Source: Nannochloropsis salina CCMP1776 (taxonomy: Eukaryota; Sar; Eustigmatophyceae; Eustigmatales; Monodopsidaceae). From it: DNA of 64,000 nucleotides. The stretch lies in contig SDOX01000005.1 of assembly GCA_004565275.1 (NCBI GenBank), forward strand, positions 966,765 through 1,030,764, written 5' to 3'. Under the pieces are notes generated by a model, which did not search any database, was not told where the DNA came from, and worked only from the letters and a program-made list of their open reading frames with translations. Positions 17,191 through 25,900 of the stretch are shown in pieces (position 1 is the first letter of the stretch; every line of letters starts with the position of its first letter). A program made the translations under genes and the position numbers.

Positions 17191-19006
17191 TCACCTACGA
17201 ATGGACACACGGGCTGGCAAGCGAGTGTCTGGCGGCCGGAAGAGTTCGCGAACCAGCTCAAGGGCTTCGCCCCCGCGTCGCTGCTTCCTTCCTTCCTTTC
17301 CCGCTTTGCTTCTCCCCATGAACGCCTCTGCCAGGGCTATGTCGGCCATCACCTCCGCCACTTGCTCCGCCGTCGCCTTCCTCTTTCTCATACCTTTTCC
17401 CTCCCCCGCCGCCGACCCGCCGCCCTCAATTTCCTCCAGCGTGCGAGCCACCACCGCCTCCACCCCCGAAGGGCCCAGCAAGCCCAACTCGGCGGCTTTC
17501 ACTGCGGCGCCAACATAGGTGCGGAAGTATATGACAGGGACGTCGAGGAGGGCCCGGTCGCGGGGAGGGGGCGGCGAGGGACGACTCATCGAGACGTAGT
17601 GCATGAAAAGCGCCTTAATCCGCGTGGGATACTTCCTAAGAGATGCGTGATATAATCCGCCGTGCAAGGCCATCGGGTCAGTGATCCTCCCAATGGGGTC
17701 AGGCACCCCCCCCCGACTCGTTCCAAGCGCGCCAACAGACCATTGCCCTACCCCCCCGCAGCTCACCGAATCATGCTCTCCCCTGCTTGCAGATCCAGCT
17801 CCCCCGTGTCCCCCACGAACACGTAGTCGGTCCGGTCGAGGCGGTCCTGGGCGCGCAGGGCCTCGAAGTTGCGGAACTTCCGCAGCCCTTTGCGGGACTG
17901 GCACACCCACTCTTTCACGCTCCCGTACAATACTGTGCCTACACCCCAGCCCTCCACCCCGTTGTTTGCTCCTGCTGCTGCATACGTGCGGCAGACTTTG
18001 TGCGAAGGCTTGAGCTCCAGGGCAAATTTGAACTCGCGGGCTCTGTAAACAAGCAGAAGGGGGGAAAAGGTCACGCTCAAAAAGGAGTACAGGTCAAGGG
18101 CGCAGGCCATTAGCCTAGCAAGCACAGCGGAAAGGGGGGGGGGGGCGGGTCACCTGGCGGTCAGGACGGCGACGCGGGCAGGCTCCCGGCCCTCGGGGAC
18201 GCCGAAACGCGAGAGCTCCAGGGCAAATTGAAAGGCGCCGGGATAGTACTGTCCGCGCTTGTATTGCGTGTCGATCCCTCCGAGAGCCACCCCCATCAAC
18301 CTCAATCCGCCACTGGACTTGACCGTGTCGTCGATGTCGGTGATGACTTGCAGAATCCTAGGGAGGGAATGAATGTACGGTGAGGAGGCAGAGATTGTGT
18401 TACCACCGCGTCCCAGACCCATCGCGTACCTGCCACTGCGCACATCTCCAGATGCTCTGCCCGTCTTTCTACCATCCCCGCCATTTCCAGCCATCCTGTT
18501 GATGCCGTAGGTCGCGTTCGGCAGGTCATGACTCGAAAGAGGGTGCTTCTTCAACCCTTTCCAAGGCAACATGTGACACTTTATTTGCATCTTATACATT
18601 CAAAATTCCATAGTTATCACAAGATGAAGTTTCACAGTTCACCATATTAGTTTGAAAGGGCCAAAGCATGGACAAGAAGCCATCACAGTCATTCCTCACG
18701 ACGCCCGTCTAGGCGATTTCAATGCATCATTGCCCAAAAATATGTGCCGCAAATTACTTACTTTTCAATATAAGTGGTCGCAGCCCCGATAGAGGTCACT
18801 ATTTTATGGTTTGGAGAAGAGAAAAGCCTCTTTGGGCCTTGAAAGCCCGCGAAGTCGGGGGCATGCCGTTGTCGGAAGCTGGCAGAAGTGCATAAGTACC
18901 CGGCCGCTCCCAGCACTGTGGAAGAGACCAGGAGACAAATTATACGCCTGCTCACACATCCGGGCAGGCAACCCGACATGTGACCCCGCTTCTGCTGCTT
19001 GAGCAT
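17191..19006 (-). CDS. APP1-type phosphatidate phosphatase (DUF2183), plastid-type presequence
   Basis: Exons 19006-18762, 18357-18154, 18042-17767 and 17686-17191 share consistent phase 2 junctions and give 406 residues. The catalytic core is clear. It has the HAD-type motif VITDIDDTVKSSGG, then RVAVLTARAREF in place of the LTARP-like segment, and FVGDTGELDLQAGESMI, equivalent to the GDSGQxD motif. IKALFMHYVS follows, as in APP1 proteins. These enzymes dephosphorylate phosphatidate to diacylglycerol. Exon 1 encodes a hydrophobic stretch (IICLLVSSTVLGAAGYL) followed by TSASFRQR, which looks like a heterokont bipartite plastid signal with Phe after the cleavage site. A small cassette exon within 18358-18761 (for example from 18510 to 18439) would also keep frame. 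The start at 19006 is the best guess; 18982 and 19117 are alternatives. Yeast App1 acts at actin patches; a plastid membrane role here is inference. Confidence 0.85.
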
Positions 19007-19385
19007 TTCCTGTTGCGAAAAAAAGGGTGAGAGTGGGCTGTTATGTCCTGGGCCTTGTCCCCCTGCGCGTTGCATCTGTGCGGGTTCCTCGCTCGCGTTC
19101 GACTCGCCGTGGTACAACCCTCTGCCCCGTCACTTCAAGTGAAAGCGACAAGCACTCCTGGCAATCAACGACGAAGAAAAGTGGTTGGCAAAGATGTCTC
19201 AACGTGTCAAGAGTCCTTCCCCTTTCCCGCCTTGTCGCGAGAAACATTGCCAGCCGCCTTCCTTCTTGGGCAGGGAACAAACTCGCTTGTCTTGTCCGCC
19301 CGATTCCACGTCTCCATGGCACGTTTACATCAATCAACATACGTGCAACGGTCTCACATTTTTCATGATGAACAAAGCGTAGGGC
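19007..19385. promoter_or_regulatory. Short divergent promoter between phosphatase and NudC genes
   Basis: Only about 380 bases separate the two start codons, so the promoters must overlap or be shared. No TATA-like or other motif stands out. A T-rich run ending in CAG just upstream of the phosphatase ATG could be a 5'-UTR splice acceptor. Confidence 0.45.
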
Positions 19386-20030
19386 ATGGAGGAGCAAAAT
19401 GGAGTACAGAGACAGTCAAATTCGGCACACGACCCTGCTACTCCGTCCTTGGCCCCCTCCTCCTGCTCCTCCTGGCCTCGACAACACACCAGTTGGGAGA
19501 GTAGCACGAGTGAAAGCTCATCCACGACATCTTACCCCACGGCATGCTCAGTCATTACACCCAAAGGCAAAGAAGGCCGGCTGAAGTTTGAGTACGACGG
19601 GCGGACCATATATGAGTGGGAGCAGACCCTGGAAGACGTGAGCATCTACGTCACCCCTCCATCGGGGGTCAAAGCCTCCATGCTCCGGTGTACCATCGCT
19701 TCTTCGCATCTGACGTTAGGGCTGAAAGAAGCAGGGCACCCTTTCATTGATGAGGCAACTGGCGGATCCGTAAAAGCGGCTGAAAGCTTTTGGACACTGG
19801 AGGACGGTGAGCTGCACGTATTGCTTCAAAAAGCAAAGAAAGGGGAGGTGTGGCCGAGCGCTCTGGCAGGCCGGGGCTCGTTGGACCCCGTGACGAGCGA
19901 GAGTGTGCGAAAACAACTCATGCTTGAGCGCTTTCAAGAGGAGAACCCTGGCTTTGACTTCTCGAACGCCGAATTCAATGGCGCGGTGCCCGATCCAGAG
20001 ACGTTTTTAGGCGGAGTAAAATACATTTGA
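19386..20030 (+). CDS. NUDCD2: NudC-domain (CS/p23-like) co-chaperone
   Basis: A single exon of 214 codons. Residues 1-70 are Ser/Thr-rich and probably disordered. The CS domain covers about residues 72-160: YEWEQTLEDVSIYVTPPSGV, LRCTIASSHLTLGLK, SFWTLEDGELHVLLQKAKKG and the Trp of VWPSAL. The C-terminus has the NUDCD2 hallmark LERFQEENPGFDFSNAEF. NudC-like proteins work with Hsp90 as co-chaperones for dynein regulators and beta-propeller clients. The gene lies head to head with the phosphatase gene. The divergent N-terminal 60 residues may include untranslated sequence if translation starts within a different exon, but the ATG at 19386 is consistent. Confidence 0.9.
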   Translation: MEEQNGVQRQSNSAHDPATPSLAPSSCSSWPRQHTSWESSTSESSSTTSYPTACSVITPKGKEGRLKFEYDGRTIYEWEQTLEDVSIYVTPPSGVKASMLRCTIASSHLTLGLKEAGHPFIDEATGGSVKAAESFWTLEDGELHVLLQKAKKGEVWPSALAGRGSLDPVTSESVRKQLMLERFQEENPGFDFSNAEFNGAVPDPETFLGGVKYI

Positions 20031-20273
20031 AGACAAAAAGGACACGCACGAAATAGCAGTAAGCATGGAAGTAAAAACAACAAGCATGCTTTGTTCCCGC
20101 ACTCTCATGCAAATGTGTTTACATCACGGTGCACACATCTGGCGTGGCGTATGGAGACTTTGACGGCCACCACAAAATGACCTACCCCTACACTCATGCC
20201 CTCTAACGGACAGTAAATCGACATTGGCCCCTGTTTCTATCGACGCATCCCTCATATCAGTATAGATTTATTC

Positions 20274-23200
20274 TCATGGGTCCGACGTCCATTCCTCCTC
20301 CCGGAACACACGCGGAGTCAATCCTAATTCACATTTTCTCACCATCCCACTGAGCGTGCTCCTCACGTCTCCAAGTAGCACAGCTGGCGGACCCTCCTCT
20401 ACGCATCTGCCTCGCTCCATGACAAGGACGCGGTCGAAGTCTTGGATGTGCTGCAGGCGATGGCAGATCCAGAGGACCGTGCAGGGCAGGGACAGGATGA
20501 TTTTGTGGATGATGGCGTCCGTTTTCAGATCGATAGCCGAGGTGACCTCATCACAGAGCATTACCGGAGCCAAGTGGAGAAGAGCGCGTGCAATGCATAG
20601 CAGCTGTCGCTCCCCCTCGGAGAATTCTAAGGCCCTTAAGCGCGTGTCAAGCCCCCGAGGCAAAGCCCGCACCGACTGCGCCATGCGTACCGCCTCCAAC
20701 GCCTGCCAGACCTCAGCCTCCCTCGCCTGCATCTCCTTCCCCTCCATCGCTTCCCGACCGACCAGGGCGTCCATTACAGTGGTCCCGAACAAGGTGGGGT
20801 GTTGAGGGATGAGGCGCACCCAATGCCGCAGGCTTTTCAGGGAGAAGCGCGAGACTTCCACCTTTTCCACGGCGAAGCTCTTGCTGGACTCTACATGGTA
20901 GAAGCCCAACAAAGCCTGGAAGATGGAGCTCTTCCCAGCACCTGTCCGACCCACTATTGCGACCTTCTCGCCCGCCCTTACGCCCAAACTAAACCCCCGT
21001 AAAGTCGGGCTCGAGCCCCGCCCGCCATAGCACAAATAGATGTCATGACCCTCCACGCCTGCAGCCGTGGGCAGTGAAAATGCAGCAGCTTCTTTTTGTG
21101 CACTGACGAGTGACGATTCCCCTTCGGAAGTGCCGTTCTCAGCATTGATCTGCCCACAGTCTGAGGCCTTTCCTACAAGACTTGTCTCGGGCTTCAGCCT
21201 CACGTACTGAAAAACGCGCTCGACGGAAATGAATTCAATTTCAGCCATAAAGTAGACCTTAAGAAGCCATCCGAGGTTGTTTGGCACAAGCACTGCATAG
21301 CTCATGAGCAAGCCCATTTTCCCCCCGTCGATATGGCTGGCTAGAACCTCCGGAGCTTGCGGACCCGTCACCCAAACGGCCAGTACCCCGCAAAAGAGCA
21401 TGAAGAGCGTGCCGACCATCTCCAGCCAGATCGTGACCCACTGGTTCGCCACCCATTTTATCCAATAGGATTGGATGGAACGCGTGGAGAGCGCAAGGTG
21501 GGCATGGAAGAAACGCTCTTGGGCACCGAAAGCACGAATCGTAGACACGCCGCGGACAGTCTCACCATACTGCGTGTTCACTGGGCTCTTGCTCACGGCC
21601 TCCAAGCGACGGAGATCGCGGGCAGGCCATCGGTAGTACTGACTGATCGCACGGTAAGGCATTGCAAGGAGCACGACCACAGGCAATATCTCAGGCAAGG
21701 CGTAACACAGAATCGCCAAAGTCGCCCCGAAGTAGAGGAGCTGTTGGAAGAAGTCGGCCAGTGTGGAAGGAACAATACCATCAATGGCTGCCTGGTCGGC
21801 GATGAAACGGTTCAAGATGCGTCCTGAAGGTTGCCGGTCAAAAAAACGCATGGGTGCCCTCAAAATTGCTCTCAGCATGGCTCCGTGCAAGACATTCCCC
21901 GCCGTCACCGCACCGAAGATCAAAACGAGAATGCGCACTGTTGTGATGACGCACAAAGCGGCTCCCAATCCTATGAGAGCCGTCACCTCCGCTGCCTGTA
22001 TGGAGGCGCTTTCGGCCCTGCTCTCAGAGCCAGTCAAGTGGGAGAGCCAGAACCACTGGAGCACATTGCAAGCCTGCTCCGTGATCAGTAGCCCTACTAC
22101 GAATCCCACGAAGGTCAAGCTGTCAAACCCTCCAAAGCGCCTCAGATACATTACAAGCAGCCGCGGCTCGATACCCCCTTGCCGCCGCTCCTCCCGGTCG
22201 TTGAAGGCCTGCACTTTCATGCCTGTACACTCCTCAGGGCCCCAAGCTCCCTTTTCGCTGTCTACCTCGATCTCTCCAGCGCATTCGCCTCCGTCAGTGG
22301 AACCAGCCAATCCGCCTTCAATTTTCCTTTCCGCAAAAGAAAAATGCGACTTCGCTCCCACTCCCCCTTCCTGCATCTCGTGACGCCCTTCTTCCTCCTC
22401 CCCAACTAAGTGTAAGGCATGTGAGCTTCCGAGAGGCACATCCGGCCTGGGACCGACGCCTGTCCGTCGGCCGTCGCTATTATCGTGGGCCAAGACAGCG
22501 TCGACAACTTGCTGGTCTTCCGATGCCACAAGCTCATTATACAGACCCGAAGCCCTGAGACGACCACAGGCGTCAAGCACGACAATGCGGTCGACGGCCG
22601 GGTGGTGAATGAAGTGGGTCTGGTGCGTGACCACGACCCGCGTCTTGCCGCGCAGAAAGTCTACCAGACACTCGTCCCAAATGCGTCGCCCGACGCTCAC
22701 ATCCAGGCTTGAGAGTACATCGTCAAACAAACAAATATCCGGGTCGCTGTAAAGAGCTCTCGCCAAAGATACTCGCTGGCGTTGTCCCCCGCTCAAGGCA
22801 ATGCCACTCTCGCCCACCTCCATCATTTCCCCGCCCTGCACGGCCAGCCCCTGAAGATCTTGCAGGAGACCGCAACGCCGTATCACTTCACGGAATCGAT
22901 CCTGCTTGTAACCGAGTGCTGCACCAAAAACGACGTTGTCCCGGATAGTCGTGTTCTGTATCCAGGGACTTTGCTCCACCAAGGCCACCTTCCCATGCAC
23001 CGCCCACGTTACGCCCGGCACATCGTTGACCTGTATAGTGTCCCCTACAAGGCTATGCAGCAGCGTACTCTTCCCCGCACCTACGGGCCCGACCACCACC
23101 ACGAATTCACCGGCTTTCACGCGCAATGTCACGTCTTGAAGCGTAGGGGGGGACTTGTCGCCCTCTCGAGTCCAGGCGAAGGAGCACTCCGACATCTCCA

Positions 23201-25196
23201 CGGCCAAAGCTCGACGCACGCATGATTCAGGAAGGTAGGGTGACAATGGAGATAAGGCAACGCTCGGCGTCGATGAAGAATGTTCGAGCGCGTTGTGAGC
23301 AGCAGCATCCTCAGGGGGCTGCAATGCGGACACCTCCTCCGAGAGGAATAATTCTTCCAACCGTGCCCAGGAGACCAAACAGTCCATGAAAGAGGTAAGC
23401 GCACTGGGAAAGCAGTTCAGTGGGCGTTTCAATAAATTAAACCACGCCAAGGATGTAAATGCCACCGCAGCAGTCAACGGCTCCTTCTCCCATAGGATTC
23501 TGCAAGCGAAGGACGCCAGAGGACCCATCACTTGAGCGAGCTGCGCAAGGGCATTGTTGCCACCGAAACAGGCCGACCGCTTTATTTGAGCCTTTATCTC
23601 TCCTTGACGCGCCCGCTTTATAATCGACTTCGCGAAATCTTCCCATTGTAAAGATTTTACAAGGCGAATTGATTCTAAAGCTTCCGCCATGACGCTGGCA
23701 CGGTTGTCGCGCTCGCGCTGTATATGCATCGCTGCTTTCTTCCCACGCAGTCCCAGCAAATAGCCAAGCGGCCAAAACACAACGATTATTATAACGCCGA
23801 CGAAAGAGGATGCTCCGAGCAAGGCGTGGAGGGCCACGAGGGAAATGGTCAGCGTGAGTACGGCGCACCAGGTGCCCCAGTGCACCATTGGCACCACGTT
23901 CACATCCGCCACCCGGCAGGCGTCAACGCTCATAAGGTTTATCAGCTGCCCGCTCGAATATTTTCGACGGCTTTCAGGCCCCAAGCACAGAGCTTTTCGA
24001 AAACACTCGCCCATCAGGGCGCTCTGTGCCCGCATTCCACACCGGACGCCCCAGATCCAAAATTGGTGCTCCGACACGCTCTGAAGGACGGCAAGCGCGA
24101 ATAAGAGCACCGCTAATGCGTACCCTTTCCCTGCCCCCCCTTTTGCCAGCAGTCCCGCCTCAATGTGCGCGAGCAAACGATTCAGCACCACGGGCACCGA
24201 GAGCTGAAGCGCGGTGGACAGCGTCAAGACAGCTCCACAGACGACAAAGGTCCGCCACTGCGCCGCCAGGAGCACCCGCATGACAAGCCATCCGCCTTGC
24301 GGTTTCAGGGAACGCCCCCTTTGTCCAGCGATTTCTGCCCGGCGAGCCCACTCCCGCCTCAGGGCCGCGTGCGTGGTGGCAGGTCGGTCCCCCGGTTCCA
24401 GGGCCGGCAAGTCCTCCGCGTCCAGCCTTTTGTTCCGATAGCCCCTGCTCAGCAAGGGGGTAATCCACCAGAATGTCAAGCGGCTCAAAATGCTCGCATC
24501 ACTCTCCAATTGCTCTGGCTCGTCCAGCTCTATCTTGTCTGCCATGCCCTCTGTTTCCACGCTCTCGTGGGCAGAGCATTCCACTACTGATAAGAGAGGC
24601 TCGTGCTGCGAAGCACTGATATCGCATGCTGCGTTTGCGCCAGCTGTAAGCATACCTGATATCCTCCACGACAAGATACATTGTCCGCCCAAGGCCAGTG
24701 CCTCGACAAGGAAGAATACCAGGGGCCCCCACTGCCGCTCGCTCGCCATGACCGGGACGAGTGCCGCCGTCGGAACGCTGGTAACGCCCACCACTTTTCG
24801 GACGACATCCAGGCCACGTTGTAGCATTGATGGCTTCATTTCGCTACCTCGATAGCTTCTAACGGGTTCGGGCGGATAAACATAGGTCAAAAAGCTGAGG
24901 AAGGCCCAGGTGGCCAGCGTCGCCAGTCCCGCCGCTACATGGACCCCCGAGGCACGAGTGTAGGCGGAAAGGGCCTGCCAAAGTCCGAGCGATACCAAAA
25001 GAAGTGCAACTCCATGAAATGCTCTCACAAACGTCGCATTGCTCCCGGTTTTCCTCCATGTATCGGTTTTTATCGTAGGTCGCGCACTATTGCGTAGGCG
25101 CGGGGAGGTTAAGACCAGAATTAGCAATATCACAACAGCCGTTGCGTCAAGAGCTGCCTGGATTATCAAGAGCATACGCTCAGATGGGTAGCTCAT
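20274..25196 (-). CDS. ABCC-subfamily (MRP-type) ABC transporter, full length
   Basis: One exon of 1,640 codons starting at the ATG at 25196. Architecture: an N-terminal TMD0 of about five helices (residues 8-195), a linker, TMD1, NBD1 (about 670-890), a charged linker, TMD2, and NBD2 (about 1380-1620). NBD1 has Walker A GPVGAGKST, signature LSGGQRQRVSLARAL, Walker B CLFDD and VVVTHQTHFI. NBD2 has Walker A GRTGAGKSS, a variant signature FSEGERQLLCIARAL, Walker B VMLCDE and ICHRL. The Asp in place of the catalytic Glu in NBD1 is typical of ABCC proteins, so NBD2 is the hydrolytic site. MRP transporters export glutathione and other conjugates, often into the vacuole. TMD0 groups it with MRP1-like long forms. 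The substrate cannot be inferred. Confidence 0.95.
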   Translation of the reverse strand: MSYPSERMLLIIQAALDATAVVILLILVLTSPRLRNSARPTIKTDTWRKTGSNATFVRAFHGVALLLVSLGLWQALSAYTRASGVHVAAGLATLATWAFLSFLTYVYPPEPVRSYRGSEMKPSMLQRGLDVVRKVVGVTSVPTAALVPVMASERQWGPLVFFLVEALALGGQCILSWRISGMLTAGANAACDISASQHEPLLSVVECSAHESVETEGMADKIELDEPEQLESDASILSRLTFWWITPLLSRGYRNKRLDAEDLPALEPGDRPATTHAALRREWARRAEIAGQRGRSLKPQGGWLVMRVLLAAQWRTFVVCGAVLTLSTALQLSVPVVLNRLLAHIEAGLLAKGGAGKGYALAVLLFALAVLQSVSEHQFWIWGVRCGMRAQSALMGECFRKALCLGPESRRKYSSGQLINLMSVDACRVADVNVVPMVHWGTWCAVLTLTISLVALHALLGASSFVGVIIIVVFWPLGYLLGLRGKKAAMHIQRERDNRASVMAEALESIRLVKSLQWEDFAKSIIKRARQGEIKAQIKRSACFGGNNALAQLAQVMGPLASFACRILWEKEPLTAAVAFTSLAWFNLLKRPLNCFPSALTSFMDCLVSWARLEELFLSEEVSALQPPEDAAAHNALEHSSSTPSVALSPLSPYLPESCVRRALAVEMSECSFAWTREGDKSPPTLQDVTLRVKAGEFVVVVGPVGAGKSTLLHSLVGDTIQVNDVPGVTWAVHGKVALVEQSPWIQNTTIRDNVVFGAALGYKQDRFREVIRRCGLLQDLQGLAVQGGEMMEVGESGIALSGGQRQRVSLARALYSDPDICLFDDVLSSLDVSVGRRIWDECLVDFLRGKTRVVVTHQTHFIHHPAVDRIVVLDACGRLRASGLYNELVASEDQQVVDAVLAHDNSDGRRTGVGPRPDVPLGSSHALHLVGEEEEGRHEMQEGGVGAKSHFSFAERKIEGGLAGSTDGGECAGEIEVDSEKGAWGPEECTGMKVQAFNDREERRQGGIEPRLLVMYLRRFGGFDSLTFVGFVVGLLITEQACNVLQWFWLSHLTGSESRAESASIQAAEVTALIGLGAALCVITTVRILVLIFGAVTAGNVLHGAMLRAILRAPMRFFDRQPSGRILNRFIADQAAIDGIVPSTLADFFQQLLYFGATLAILCYALPEILPVVVLLAMPYRAISQYYRWPARDLRRLEAVSKSPVNTQYGETVRGVSTIRAFGAQERFFHAHLALSTRSIQSYWIKWVANQWVTIWLEMVGTLFMLFCGVLAVWVTGPQAPEVLASHIDGGKMGLLMSYAVLVPNNLGWLLKVYFMAEIEFISVERVFQYVRLKPETSLVGKASDCGQINAENGTSEGESSLVSAQKEAAAFSLPTAAGVEGHDIYLCYGGRGSSPTLRGFSLGVRAGEKVAIVGRTGAGKSSIFQALLGFYHVESSKSFAVEKVEVSRFSLKSLRHWVRLIPQHPTLFGTTVMDALVGREAMEGKEMQAREAEVWQALEAVRMAQSVRALPRGLDTRLRALEFSEGERQLLCIARALLHLAPVMLCDEVTSAIDLKTDAIIHKIILSLPCTVLWICHRLQHIQDFDRVLVMERGRCVEEGPPAVLLGDVRSTLSGMVRKCELGLTPRVFREEEWTSDP

Positions 25197-25900
25197 GGGA
25201 CTGTCTCAAGCTGGGCTCGAAGTGTCAGACCTTTTAGTTTTCCCTAAAGAGATAGCGAACGCAGCACTTGTACCAGGACGGTCTTTCCCCTCCGCTGCCG
25301 CCCTGAAACAGCGAAATAATTACTATATCAGAGACAAGATTTGATTGAATGGATCAAAAAGATGTCATTTATTGCCTCCCAGGAAGATAGGACTTTTTAA
25401 ATCAGTTTTGCCAGTGGCAGGCACATGCTCGATCGGATCATGCCCTTGGGTACAGGTCAGGACGGAAGAGGCGAGTGTGCAACGACGACGTGGCCAAAGG
25501 TAGTGTGCGCCAAGTGCCTAAGTGTATGGTTTGTGGCATGTTTCGCTTGAGGATCATAATGTCGTTTTTGAAAGAGGTCGGCTGTTTTCGCGCGGAAATC
25601 TCTTCGTGAACCTTTATTAGTACTTCCTTTGCGTGTGCTTGAGGTCAAGAGGCGAGAGACAGGCGATAGGCCAAGATATCGAAGCAAAGTGGCACGTTTG
25701 GTGGGGCAAGGCAAGCACAGGTTTTCCCCACGGCTTCGAAAATAAATGTTGTGATCAGTGTTCAAGTAACGAAACGCATCTTTTATGTAGGTCACGTTCG
25801 CAGTCCGAAAAAAGGCAAGTTGAAGGCAAGCAACGAGGAAAAGGACAAAGGGAGCAAGATCAGGACTCAGCCGACCCTGCTGCCGCCTCTTCCCCCCCCC
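25197..25900. other. Divergent intergenic region, ABC transporter / PPR gene
   Basis: About 700 bases between two start codons. The PPR reading frame stays open upstream to 25751 but has no ATG there; a pyrimidine-rich run precedes the ATG at 25901. A minus-strand frame at 25457-26008 has no motif. Probably 5' UTRs and promoters. Confidence 0.5.

Noticed and set aside
18131-18149. Poly-G run as a possible assembly artefact
   Set aside because: It lies inside an intron of the phosphatase gene, so any length error would not affect the reading frame.
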